Below are positions 17,265-24,529 of a stretch of 41,048 nucleotides of DNA, piece by piece. Below the pieces are notes generated by a model. It was not told where the DNA came from. It searched no databases and saw only the letters and a program-made list of their open reading frames with translations. How positions within the stretch are numbered: position 1 is the stretch's first letter; every line of letters begins with the position of its first letter. Source of the DNA: a virus; the IMG/VR virus record IMGVR_UViG_3300034107_001011, positions 1 to 41,048 of that record. One strand, 5' to 3'. The position numbers were made by a program, and so were the translations under genes.

Positions 17265-17585
17265 ATGGATACATATGAAATATCTGTCATGCGTGTGAAG
17301 CAAGTACTCGCTCAGGGAATCACAGAGATGCCCTGTTACTGGAAAGGCGAATTACTCCGCGATGAACATGGATTCGTCATGAAACGCCGCAACGAAGGTT
17401 GCTGTGGGCAAGGCCCATCGACTGTTGAGCGTTACGAATGCTTTCATCCACGCATCGCGGAGGGAGAGACCAACTGTGAAGCACGTTGCCATTTCGTCAG
17501 GGCATTGACATCAGAACATATTCTTCTGTTCGCCCCAGAGGGCGATGCAGAGGGCATCGCTCTCCCCGTCAGTGATCTTCCCTAA
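17265..17585 (+). CDS. Small Cys-rich protein at the end of the late operon
   Basis: A 106-aa protein not recognised. Seven Cys residues occur, including CCGQG, RYECFHP and NCEARCHF, compatible with metal or disulfide binding. It starts 2 bases after the fibre gene stop. Its last 75 bases overlap the convergent RuvC-like gene on the minus strand, so the two operons meet tail to tail without a terminator between them. Confidence 0.55.
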   Translation: MDTYEISVMRVKQVLAQGITEMPCYWKGELLRDEHGFVMKRRNEGCCGQGPSTVERYECFHPRIAEGETNCEARCHFVRALTSEHILLFAPEGDAEGIALPVSDLP

Positions 17586-17978
17586 GCCGGGAAATCTCGC
17601 CTTACAGTAGGCCAATGATCGCTTCTTGCCAAGATCAAGCGGAATGCCGTTCAGGATATCTTTCATCCATCGCTGGGGGGTGACCTCAATGATCGGTATC
17701 GCTAATCCTGCGGCAATCCCCTTGATTGATCCATAGCCTTCACCAAAGGTAAAGACACTTGTTACACCCTGTTTGGGCATAGCGTGTACTTTTTCGATGA
17801 CAATCAAATCGATCTGGGATGCAATATCTCTTAGCTTAGAGGCAATCTCGTTGAGATCCAGAATCGATTTCGTGCCATCTTTGATGACTGGCATACGGCA
17901 GCAATCCACATAGCCACCTTTATGAACGGATGCCATGCCACCTTTTAGGCCAGGATCAAAGCCAATAATCAGTCCCAT
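17511..17978 (-). CDS. RuvC-like Holliday junction resolvase
   Basis: A 155-aa protein of the RuvC/RNase H nuclease fold. IIGFDPGLKGGMA carries the first catalytic Asp (D8), LIVIEKVHAMP the Glu (E62), and TDGESDALCIALW the C-terminal acidic pair (E139 or D141). It resolves branched DNA before packaging. The start at 17978 (AAGGGGA upstream) overlaps the previous stop as TAATG. It is the last gene of the long early operon. Confidence 0.85.
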   Translation of the reverse strand: MGLIIGFDPGLKGGMASVHKGGYVDCCRMPVIKDGTKSILDLNEIASKLRDIASQIDLIVIEKVHAMPKQGVTSVFTFGEGYGSIKGIAAGLAIPIIEVTPQRWMKDILNGIPLDLGKKRSLAYCKARFPGLGKITDGESDALCIALWGEQKNMF

Positions 17979-18253
17979 TAGTCGTTCCCCTTGTAAACTT
18001 CGCACTGGTAAGAGTCGTTACTGTCAAAAGGCCGAAAGAACAGCTTTGGCCCATCTATCGTTTGCACAAGATCACCTTCACGTATTCGCCTAGCCACATA
18101 TAACGGTGGTGATACGATTCCTTTGTGAATGGCTGTTGTGGCATATTGGGCGATGAGTGCTGCCTCTTCAGGATCCATGGTCGCAGGGGCGTAGGCCTCT
18201 ATGACATCCTCTGGCATAACCTCATAGGTTTGATGCATCACGATGGGTCTCAT
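17978..18253 (-). CDS. Small protein of unknown function
   Basis: A 91-aa protein not recognised; acidic N-terminal half (PEDVIEAYAPATMDPEEA) and a small beta-like C-terminus (REGDLVQTIDGPKLFF). AAGGAGG stands 8 bases before ATG 18253, which overlaps the previous stop by 4 bases. It is next to the resolvase, with no visible catalytic motif. Confidence 0.6.
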   Translation of the reverse strand: MRPIVMHQTYEVMPEDVIEAYAPATMDPEEAALIAQYATTAIHKGIVSPPLYVARRIREGDLVQTIDGPKLFFRPFDSNDSYQCEVYKGND

Positions 18254-18639
18254 CCTCCAACCTCCTTTGTACAAGATTGGCGAAACTCATGATTGCTGAA
18301 TGAGTCGCGGAAATTTGTGATCTCTCGTCGGCGTGCATCGTCTTTTTGGAACGCCTCATATGATGCCTGAGCCTTCATTTCAACACGCTCAACCTCTTTG
18401 TTTAACAATACAGCAGAAGTGAAATATTCTTCATTGCGTATTGCGTTGACAAGGTCGTCTAAACGTCCGATGCTGTTGGGAACCAGTTTGCTCACGGTAT
18501 CACTTTCGTTTTGGGGAGGGCTGACCAATCCGGCCTTGTAGGCGATATTTAGGGATATTGCCAGATACACGCATGACGATTTTGTCCAGTCGGGAAAGGC
18601 TTTCTGAACCGATTTGGCATCAAAAATATAGTCAGTCAT
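18250..18639 (-). CDS. Helical protein of unknown function
   Basis: A 129-aa protein not recognised. It is helical and charged with no clear domain; its C-terminal third is rich in Arg/Asp/Lys (KDDARRREITNFRDSF). It overlaps both neighbours by 4 bases. Inside it, 18442-18451 matches the regulatory 10-mer at nine of ten bases in coding orientation, probably by chance. Confidence 0.58.
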   Translation of the reverse strand: MTDYIFDAKSVQKAFPDWTKSSCVYLAISLNIAYKAGLVSPPQNESDTVSKLVPNSIGRLDDLVNAIRNEEYFTSAVLLNKEVERVEMKAQASYEAFQKDDARRREITNFRDSFSNHEFRQSCTKEVGG

Positions 18640-18977
18640 TCTGTGTCCCTGATATCAGTAACACGTTGGTTATAGTGCATCCTCTTTCGAGCAGCATCAA
18701 CAATCATCGCCCACTGATCTTGGTCAAGTTTTTTACGACCTGCGAGATCGTCCATCAGCAATTTGACCTCTTCGTCCGTATAGAAAACAGGATCAATGCC
18801 ATAGACAGTTGTTCGCTCAGACGCATTCATTTTAGCCTCGTTAGCCTGAATCTTGTTGATCATGGCGAGTAGTAGGGTTGTGGGAATAACGATTCGTTCC
18901 CGATAGTTCTCCAGTTGCGCAGTTGCAACACGTTTCCAACCATCGACGACTTCTGGTGTTAGTAACTCCAGGCTCAT
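18636..18977 (-). CDS. Helical protein of unknown function
   Basis: A 113-aa protein not recognised. A helical N-terminal half (VVDGWKRVATAQLENYRERI) is followed by a charged segment. AAGGAG lies 8 bases before ATG 18977, which is preferred over the upstream GTG. ATGA overlaps with both neighbours place it in the early operon. Confidence 0.58.
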   Translation of the reverse strand: MSLELLTPEVVDGWKRVATAQLENYRERIVIPTTLLLAMINKIQANEAKMNASERTTVYGIDPVFYTDEEVKLLMDDLAGRKKLDQDQWAMIVDAARKRMHYNQRVTDIRDTE

Positions 18978-19615
18978 TTTTTCCACTCCTTATCGATGAG
19001 GTGATTGACTCCAGATCCCAGGCTGCTCCATTTGTATGGCTCAAGATCGTCCATCCCACCCCATAACCTCACGTTCTCCGTGAAACTCTTTATGTAACGC
19101 TTTGTCATCTCGCAAATTGCTAGCTCCCAGTTCCTAGACCTTGAATCCATCGCATGCGAGACTATTTCTATCGCTGTTTTCAGCACCCTGAAGTCGCCCA
19201 GATATGTGTCGTTGGTTGCGTTGTTAGCGGCGATCTCGATTAACAGGCTGCAATCTGGGCATCGAATTGTTTTTACTTCATCCTCCGGTTCTGGTGGATC
19301 AGGTTGAGCTTTCGTCTTGGATTCCAGTTCGGTCTCAAGGTTTTTAATGTGATCCAAAGCTGCCTTTGCAGTCATATCTCCGACTATGCCGATCTCATTA
19401 TCCATGAGGTACTGGTTAAGCTCCCCTATACCGCTGATAGCATCAGCCTCCCGCCTTGTAAGCTGGTCTATCTCTTTCTTCTGCCCTGCCGCATGCTCAA
19501 TCATTCTTGTTGCAAGCAATTTCTGCTCTTCGTACCGAGCCTCAAGCTCAACGATTTGGTTGCGTTGTTCGACGACTACTGCTATTAGCTTTGAAGCCAT
19601 GTCGCTATTACTCAT
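18974..19615 (-). CDS. Coiled-coil protein with a Cys pair
   Basis: A 213-aa protein. Residues about 10-105 form a long coiled coil (VVVEQRNQIVELEARYEEQK and on), followed by a Pro/Glu linker and a TIRCPDCSLLIEI segment, which looks like half of a zinc ribbon. GGAGG is 8 bases before ATG 19615, inside the end of the previous gene. Function unknown; a scaffold or DNA-associated role is possible. Confidence 0.6.
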   Translation of the reverse strand: MSNSDMASKLIAVVVEQRNQIVELEARYEEQKLLATRMIEHAAGQKKEIDQLTRREADAISGIGELNQYLMDNEIGIVGDMTAKAALDHIKNLETELESKTKAQPDPPEPEDEVKTIRCPDCSLLIEIAANNATNDTYLGDFRVLKTAIEIVSHAMDSRSRNWELAICEMTKRYIKSFTENVRLWGGMDDLEPYKWSSLGSGVNHLIDKEWKK

Positions 19616-20078
19616 CCTCATCACCTCCGTCAGAGATTCCAGCCAGGGATTCCAGCGTTGGGTATTCGTCATTTGTGAGCATGCTGCTCATCCAGACAAC
19701 CTTGCCTTCAGCCTCTATTTCGCGAGGGAAAAACGTGTTATCTATAATCGCCCAATAAGCCGAAAGTGCCGCTTGTTTGACCGTTTCGTGATCTTCCGTG
19801 TAGGCGGAATAATGCATTCTTCCACGCAGGATCACAGAAGGTTTTGGCTTCTCAGCCTCTTCTTGAGCATTGATTTTCTCAATCTCGTCCAGGCAAGCCT
19901 TTTTAGCCTCTTTGATGCAGTCGAATTTGCCAATAAAACCATGCCCTTCCCAGTCCTCTTCTCCAACACTCCAGACGCCGGAGACGTAAGTTGCATTATC
20001 GTCGCGAAGATAGATATGGGCCATTTTGTCACCGATTGTAATCGACCAGGATTTACCGTCAGTTGTTGTCCAGTTCAT
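19608..20078 (-). CDS. Protein of unknown function, acidic tail
   Basis: A 156-aa protein not recognised. The first 60 residues look like a small beta-domain with Trp/Gly/Tyr (WTTTDGKSWSITIGDK, then YVSGVWSVG), the middle is charged and helical, and the end is very acidic (SDGGDEDE). It is ATGA-coupled to the previous gene. Confidence 0.6.
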   Translation of the reverse strand: MNWTTTDGKSWSITIGDKMAHIYLRDDNATYVSGVWSVGEEDWEGHGFIGKFDCIKEAKKACLDEIEKINAQEEAEKPKPSVILRGRMHYSAYTEDHETVKQAALSAYWAIIDNTFFPREIEAEGKVVWMSSMLTNDEYPTLESLAGISDGGDEDE

Positions 20079-20281
20079 TTTCTTTTCCCTTTCTCGTACT
20101 TGATCAAGTTGTCGCTGAATACCCCGCTAAATGTTGTCCTATGCCCCAGCGAATCCTCGACTGTAATGTTTGTCCAGAATCTCCCGTCAAGATCAGCATG
20201 GCTTTCGATTCCGTAGACCTTGCCTATAATATTGCTGCCTATCAGATGGACAGTATCTCCAAGTCGTAAAGGTGCTTGCAT
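20075..20281 (-). CDS. Small beta-barrel-like protein
   Basis: A 68-aa protein whose pattern (RLGDTVHLIGSNIIGKVYGIESHADLDG, then TNITVEDSLGHRTTFSG) looks like a small SH3-like or KOW-like barrel. No family is identified. The stop and start overlap with neighbours by 4 bases or less. Confidence 0.55.
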   Translation of the reverse strand: MQAPLRLGDTVHLIGSNIIGKVYGIESHADLDGRFWTNITVEDSLGHRTTFSGVFSDNLIKYEKGKRK

Positions 20282-20475
20282 CAGTCAAACTCCACTTCGT
20301 TCAGAACCATTTTGGCAACCCGATAGCTGTTCTGAGCTTCGTTAAATGCCATCCAGACAGCATATCTCTGTTGCATAGCGTAATAGAATTCTGGATCGTC
20401 ATATTTTCGCAATTCTCTTTTAGCCCATAGCAATCTACGAGCCAGGTGAAACACGATTTCTCTACTCTGATCCAT
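20281..20475 (-). CDS. Small helical protein of unknown function
   Basis: A 64-aa helical protein with an aromatic- and Arg-rich middle (YYAMQQRYAVWMAFNEAQNSY). Start and stop are closely packed between neighbours (2-base gap upstream). No recognised domain. Confidence 0.52.
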   Translation of the reverse strand: MDQSREIVFHLARRLLWAKRELRKYDDPEFYYAMQQRYAVWMAFNEAQNSYRVAKMVLNEVEFD

Positions 20476-20477
20476 CT

Positions 20478-20702
20478 CTAACTCCTCTCAATCATGGGTG
20501 ATACACGATCCACCATTCGCTTGAAATGTATTTGAGCTTTCCAGTAATCGCCGAAAAAGCATGGGTCTTCACCTGTCATGATTCTCGGCGCGGTGCGAAG
20601 GGTGTAAGGCAAGCCCAAGGGGCAATCTATCTCTTTGACCAACTCGATGGTGATGCCGTTGACTGTCAAAGAATTGATCGTGATCAGGTCATTTTCAATC
20701 AT
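20478..20702 (-). CDS. Small protein of unknown function
   Basis: A 74-aa protein, beginning with a beta-like stretch (LITINSLTVNGITIELVKEID). ATG 20702 is preferred to 20708 because AGAGG lies 7 bases before it; both are inside the end of the previous gene. No recognised family. Confidence 0.52.
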   Translation of the reverse strand: MIENDLITINSLTVNGITIELVKEIDCPLGLPYTLRTAPRIMTGEDPCFFGDYWKAQIHFKRMVDRVSPMIERS

Positions 20703-20973
20703 CGTCATCCTCTTCCCATAGTGACTGAATCCTTGCTGAATCCATGTCCCATCTATTTATTAACCTGTGGTAAATCATCTCAGGCACATCAGAATCAGCC
20801 ACAAAGACAAAAATATGCATCATTTCTCGATCAGCCTTGTCTGCGAAATCTATCAGATCATTCAGGTCTGCCTCCATAATCCCTTTCGCGCACCCAAGAT
20901 AGACATAGAAATGTCCAGCGTGCAGAATTCGGTAACCGAGGAATACTCCGCAACTTAGCTCAGGGATTTGCAC
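20695..20973 (-). CDS. Small protein with poly-Asp tail
   Basis: A 92-aa protein with a strand-rich N-terminus, a helix (EADLNDLIDFADKADREMM), a strand (HIFVFVADSD) and a C-terminal EEDDDD tail, suggesting a compact alpha/beta fold. It overlaps both neighbours. No recognised family. Confidence 0.55.
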   Translation of the reverse strand: MQIPELSCGVFLGYRILHAGHFYVYLGCAKGIMEADLNDLIDFADKADREMMHIFVFVADSDVPEMIYHRLINRWDMDSARIQSLWEEDDDD

Positions 20974-21169
20974 TAAAATCGTCTCCGAATATGCCAGAAA
21001 TCAGACCGTCCAGATAACGTAGTTCCGTAATTGTCGCCAAGGATTCACCCTCTTGAGTCTGTTCGCACAACAGCACGAAATACTGGTTTAGGTGGAGTTG
21101 GATAAGCCTCAGGTGCTTCGGCTGGATGCCGATTAGAGAGTGGAGAGTTTCGTCTTTAATCTTCGTCAT
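20960..21169 (-). CDS. Small protein of unknown function
   Basis: A 69-aa protein from ATG 21169, which overlaps the GIY-YIG stop by 4 bases and has AGAAGGG upstream. Composition is mixed (HLRLIQLHLNQYFVLLCEQ helix). No recognised family. Confidence 0.52.
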   Translation of the reverse strand: MTKIKDETLHSLIGIQPKHLRLIQLHLNQYFVLLCEQTQEGESLATITELRYLDGLISGIFGDDFSANP

Positions 21170-21864
21170 TTGCAAAACCCTTCTTCTGGATCGTAACAAT
21201 TCTCGCAATGAATTGCCCAAAAGGTCGTGTTGACTGTCATTTCGCCAGCATCGCACCAACTTCTACAGGATTCGCAAAGAATCTTGCCTTTATGCTCCCC
21301 ACACTTTTGTGTAGCGGAATCAAGCATCTCGCGTTCTTGGAATCCTTCACCATAATATTCTTCAATCAGATCGCAATCCAAGGTCGCGTTGCAAGTTTGA
21401 ACAAGATCACGTACGACAGGGTTAAACACGCCCTCTGGCTCGTTGCGTGTAAAAGGGCTGTTTATTGCAGACGAATATTCCACAACACGCCTAGAAACAA
21501 TCTGGGGTTTGCGGTTCAACTTCTCGTTGACAAGATTAGCTCCAAGGTTAGCGTAATGTAATTGCCAATGCTGTTCCGCTGAGTCAAGCTCCCCCGTATT
21601 GCCGCATTCAGCTAAAACGACAACTAATGGTGCTAGATCCTGATTTGTCAGGCTGGAAACCCATCGCCCTCGTTTGCTCCTGTCCCTATTGCTTGTTCGC
21701 AAATGCGATCTATAGCGGCGTGCAATATCTTTGGACTGCCCGACATACTTGGTCTCTCCGCTCACAGGATCAATCAGCGAGTAAACGCCACATATGCCCG
21801 GCGGCGGGCAATCCCTGTAAAGTTTGGCGATAGGCTTGTAACTCGGTTTAACGCTACTCATCAT
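21166..21864 (-). CDS. GIY-YIG family nuclease with C-terminal zinc ribbon
   Basis: A 232-aa protein. GVYSLIDPVSGETKYVGQS is the GIY-YIG pair (residues about 26-44), followed by the catalytic Arg region (ARRYRSHL) and a Glu in AEQHWQLHY. The C-terminal 60 residues hold two Cys pairs and further Cys (CGEHKG, CESCRSWC, CENCYDPEEGFC), likely a zinc-binding DNA-recognition module. It may be a homing-type or resolving nuclease. ATG 21864 or 21861 lies inside the preceding Cys-rich gene. Confidence 0.78.
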   Translation of the reverse strand: MMSSVKPSYKPIAKLYRDCPPPGICGVYSLIDPVSGETKYVGQSKDIARRYRSHLRTSNRDRSKRGRWVSSLTNQDLAPLVVVLAECGNTGELDSAEQHWQLHYANLGANLVNEKLNRKPQIVSRRVVEYSSAINSPFTRNEPEGVFNPVVRDLVQTCNATLDCDLIEEYYGEGFQEREMLDSATQKCGEHKGKILCESCRSWCDAGEMTVNTTFWAIHCENCYDPEEGFCK

Positions 21865-21988
21865 CAGTCTCGATCTCCCATCCGCACAAGCATTTCTCTT
21901 GATGTTTGCCGCACTTCTCGCAATAAGCATCGCACTCACACAGCACCCAGATTTCTTCGCAATCTGGGCATTTGTCGTCAGAGTTCAT
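21854..21988 (-). CDS. 44-aa Cys-rich zinc-binding protein
   Basis: A short gene with AAGGAG 6 bases before ATG. Eight Cys occur in pairs (CPDC, CEC, CEKC, CLC), a double zinc-ribbon-like arrangement. It overlaps the upstream gene by 4 bases (ATGA) and the downstream GIY-YIG gene start by 8-11 bases. Strong ribosome site, coupling and Cys spacing make it convincing despite its size. Confidence 0.7.
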   Translation of the reverse strand: MNSDDKCPDCEEIWVLCECDAYCEKCGKHQEKCLCGWEIETDDE

Positions 21989-22179
21989 CGGCACTCCTTG
22001 CAACGACTATCCGCAAAGCCATATCGCATATATTCGTGATCACCAACTTCACGCCCACAGATACGGCACCAGTCCTTATGAGATGGCTTGCTCATGTTGA
22101 TGCAATACCGATCCCATTCCCTCTCGTTCATTCTGCACTCAGGTGGCTTTCCCCGTTCAATCATCGCTTCTTTGCTCAT
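21985..22179 (-). CDS. Small zinc-ribbon protein
   Basis: A 64-aa protein with a C-terminal CRICG...CKECR pair set (WCRICGREVGDHEYMRY, SRCKECR), a treble-clef or zinc-ribbon-like module. ATG 22179 has GAGG 6 bases upstream and lies in the end of the previous gene. It forms a pair with the 44-aa Cys-rich gene. Confidence 0.62.
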   Translation of the reverse strand: MSKEAMIERGKPPECRMNEREWDRYCINMSKPSHKDWCRICGREVGDHEYMRYGFADSRCKECR

Positions 22180-22414
22180 TTTGATCCTCAAGCACTTCTT
22201 TCGCGATTGTTAGATATTGCTCAGACGTAAAATCTTCTGCGTTAGGATCCGGTGGCGAAATGACCTCTTTCATATCGCTGGCCCATACCTGAGCCACATT
22301 CAGGTCATGCATTGCCAGTTCCAAGGCTGTTTCCATCAGCAACATCTTGTTGTACATCGCTGTGATCGTCGCTCTCGCTTCTTCCAGATTCTGCACAGGT
22401 GGATATTCGTCCAT
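22157..22414 (-). CDS. Helical protein of unknown function
   Basis: An 85-aa acidic helical protein. AGAAGGAG is 6 bases before ATG 22414, one of the best ribosome sites in the operon, yet the start lies 110 bases inside the frame of the CsrA-like gene. Not recognised. Confidence 0.58.
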   Translation of the reverse strand: MDEYPPVQNLEEARATITAMYNKMLLMETALELAMHDLNVAQVWASDMKEVISPPDPNAEDFTSEQYLTIAKEVLEDQNEQRSDD

Positions 22415-22595
22415 CAGTAACTCCTTCTAAAGTGTCTATTTCTCGCCTCCAGAACATCGTGTCAAACGATTTACCCAAACAGCCGATCTTGACCTGACCA
22501 TTTTTATCGATCTTGGTGACCGTGATCGTGGCAATCCATTCGCCATTATGGCGTATGATCAGGTCTTCATGCCTCTTCCGTGCAAGTACCAACAT
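22305..22595 (-). CDS. CsrA-like RNA-binding regulator 1
   Basis: A 96-aa protein. The start MLVLARKRHEDLIIR and the strand pattern IATITVTKIDKNGQVKIGCLGK then FWRREIDTLE match CsrA/RsmA, which binds GGA in hairpin loops near ribosome sites. The usual RxxI end of strand 1 and the RE near residue 51 are recognisable; the usual PxxVxVxR segment is altered. A 38-residue extension without similarity overlaps the next gene. It lies 3 bases after the thyX stop, with AAAGGTG upstream. Confidence 0.75.
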   Translation of the reverse strand: MLVLARKRHEDLIIRHNGEWIATITVTKIDKNGQVKIGCLGKSFDTMFWRREIDTLEGVTDGRISTCAESGRSESDDHSDVQQDVADGNSLGTGNA

Positions 22596-22598
22596 GGG

Positions 22599-23405
22599 TT
22601 ACACCTTTGGATAAGTGAGTTCTACCGATTTCCTGCCGTCAACATCCACAATGATGCTGACATCCTGCATGCAATTTGGGGCAATCTCTACGAGCTTTTC
22701 AGCAATCACAACAGCCAGTCGCCTGATCTCAAGATCGGCGTGAATCGAGCCACGAAGGGCTATGATATGTCGCCATGCTCGTAGGTTAGCGGTCATGAAC
22801 ATGTGCGTTTCTGTGGCATTTGGCAAGATCGCCCGTGCAGACTCTCTCGCTCGCTTTCGGATCAATGTCAGATCTTTCTTGTCAGCATGCACGCCGGGGT
22901 TTGCCATCAACCATCGCTCGGATTCGTACTGAGTCCCTGCCACCACAGCACTCTGATATTCCTCCCAAGCTGATTGGAACGATGCGGCAAAATACGTCTT
23001 CTGGTTGTCGTCCTCAATCGCCAGAGGTGGCAATACAAAGCCAACATCTTCAGGCTCATAGTAACGCTGGGATAGCTCAGAGAATGCCGTTCCTGCCCTG
23101 TGCCGAATCATTTCATGCGTCAGGCTACGACTGATCCCCGTAAATATAAACCCAACGTATGAATGTTCAAGGATAGAGCCATGCCCCATTTCCAGTACAT
23201 TCTTCAGATACGTTTTTTGACCACCTGGACGAGGGTTCTTGAACGACTGGTAGCAAAGCCTTCCGGCAACTTCAGGAATACTATCCAGACCAGAGTTCGA
23301 GCAATATATATCCGTACTTAGATTCGCGTATTCAAGCACACTGGTTGACCCAACCAGGCTGTTGCAAGACGCAAGAATCACTTTCGGTTCTTCGATCAAT
23401 CTCAT
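22599..23405 (-). CDS. thyX: Flavin-dependent thymidylate synthase
   Basis: A 268-aa protein that methylates dUMP to dTMP using FAD and methylenetetrahydrofolate. The ThyX signature is present as RHRAGTAFSELSQRY (residues 101-115), one residue longer than the classical RHRxxSxxxxSxRY. Upstream MGHGSILEHSYVGF is the other hallmark. The later RANLRAWRHII-type region (NLRAWRHI) is also seen. It supplies thymidine for phage DNA synthesis. ATG 23405 overlaps the previous stop by 4 bases. Confidence 0.93.
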   Translation of the reverse strand: MRLIEEPKVILASCNSLVGSTSVLEYANLSTDIYCSNSGLDSIPEVAGRLCYQSFKNPRPGGQKTYLKNVLEMGHGSILEHSYVGFIFTGISRSLTHEMIRHRAGTAFSELSQRYYEPEDVGFVLPPLAIEDDNQKTYFAASFQSAWEEYQSAVVAGTQYESERWLMANPGVHADKKDLTLIRKRARESARAILPNATETHMFMTANLRAWRHIIALRGSIHADLEIRRLAVVIAEKLVEIAPNCMQDVSIIVDVDGRKSVELTYPKV

Positions 23406-23779
23406 GAAATCCATCCTTTCGCTCTTCTCAACACATCAACAGTTGTGCATATCCATTCCACAGCATCTGATATGGCAAGACTGGGTTCTATAGGCACATG
23501 CGTCCACCAGAATGCTGCTTCCTTATCATGCTCTGTCATATGCTCTTTGATGCCACATCTGAAGTAATGCTCGGCAAATGCAATCAGGCAGTGAATTTCC
23601 CATGCTGTATGACCGGAATTGCTCAGATATGGTTCGATGCATGTGCTTGAAAACTGCCAGAACTCCATTGGAACCGCAGGACATTCATCTCGCCCCGGTA
23701 GCAGATAGTACTCAGGACACTCAAACGCATCAGCCCGATCCATGCATGTATGACAGTAGCACCAAAGATCGTGTGTCAT
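23402..23779 (-). CDS. Cys-rich protein of unknown function
   Basis: A 125-aa protein. The N-terminus (LWCYCHTCMDRADAFECPEYY) has several Cys and may bind a metal; the rest is helical with Trp/His-rich segments. ATGA overlap with the AP2-domain gene. Not recognised. Confidence 0.6.
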   Translation of the reverse strand: MTHDLWCYCHTCMDRADAFECPEYYLLPGRDECPAVPMEFWQFSSTCIEPYLSNSGHTAWEIHCLIAFAEHYFRCGIKEHMTEHDKEAAFWWTHVPIEPSLAISDAVEWICTTVDVLRRAKGWIS

Positions 23780-24291
23780 GCCTTCTCCTCCCTTTCTCTC
23801 AACAGTCGCTCAATTGTAGGCCTTGCTCTGGATCGACCCCGTTTGATACGGATGACATGCGTCCAGTCAATCACGCCCTCGTCAACCAGTTCTGCTGCCG
23901 GAATAGAACACAGAACCGCAAGATCTTTGCGCATCTCAGACTCAATTCCGTTGTACCACCGGGCAGCTTCAACAGCAGTGTCAAAGGTTTCTACGTAGTG
24001 CTTACGATCCAGTTCAACCCGCCCCATCCACTTATTCCGGTAATAGCTGATTCCGCACAAGCCATAAGCCATGTTGCGTTTGGTCAGACGGGCCAAGTGA
24101 GGTGCAACTGAATCAGTACCACCTATCAAGTTCCGAATCTTCACCGGAATCGGCAGGGCGGCATCAAGCTCCCATTCTTCTGGCACAATCCCCGATTTCC
24201 GCTTGCAATCCATTGCATATGCAATTCGCTTATCCATGTAAGCTCGATAGCGTGGATCTTCGTTTGTGTCTACAAAGTTTGGTCGCGTCAT
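23776..24291 (-). CDS. AP2/ERF-type DNA-binding domain protein
   Basis: A 171-aa protein. Residues 76-117 carry the AP2 pattern: YGLCGISYYRNKWMGRVEL then KHYVETFDTAVEAARWYN, three strands and a helix ending in AA..YN. In bacteria and phages this domain usually sits in HNH homing endonucleases; no HNH motif is seen here, so it may be a stand-alone binding protein. The C-terminus is basic (RIKRGRSRARPTIERLLRER). Confidence 0.75.
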   Translation of the reverse strand: MTRPNFVDTNEDPRYRAYMDKRIAYAMDCKRKSGIVPEEWELDAALPIPVKIRNLIGGTDSVAPHLARLTKRNMAYGLCGISYYRNKWMGRVELDRKHYVETFDTAVEAARWYNGIESEMRKDLAVLCSIPAAELVDEGVIDWTHVIRIKRGRSRARPTIERLLREREEKA

Positions 24292-24494
24292 GCCTTCTTG
24301 TTGTTTCTAGCGATGAGTTTCTCAATGTCAGGAAGGGAGTATTTGCTTTTTCGGATACCAACGAGCCATTTTCGGATCAGCCCCTGCCTTGCCATATTCC
24401 AAACAGTATGAGTGCCTGTCCCCATGCGTTTGGCAGCATCAGCCAACGTGATCCACTGTTCTGGGTGATCAACCGGATTGCTTGTTTTAGCCAT
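24288..24494 (-). CDS. Helix-turn-helix protein, excisionase/MerR-like
   Basis: A 68-aa protein with an ITLADAAKRMGTGTHTVWNMARQGLIRKWLVGIRKSKYSLPDIEKLI-type winged helix: the turn after TLADAAKRMG, the recognition helix, then a wing and a D-I-E-K-L end. Such genes are excisionases or small regulators. ATG 24494 follows AAGGGC at 6 bases; an earlier ATG at 24533 overlaps the helicase stop and would add 13 residues. Confidence 0.7.
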   Translation of the reverse strand: MAKTSNPVDHPEQWITLADAAKRMGTGTHTVWNMARQGLIRKWLVGIRKSKYSLPDIEKLIARNNKKA

Positions 24495-24529
24495 TTTCTT
24501 GCCCTTAAGACTTGTGATAGATATCGCCC

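Noticed and set aside
18442-18451. Nine-of-ten motif match on the coding strand of an early gene
   Set aside because: It is the only copy inside a gene and encodes ordinary residues; one near match inside coding sequence can occur by chance.
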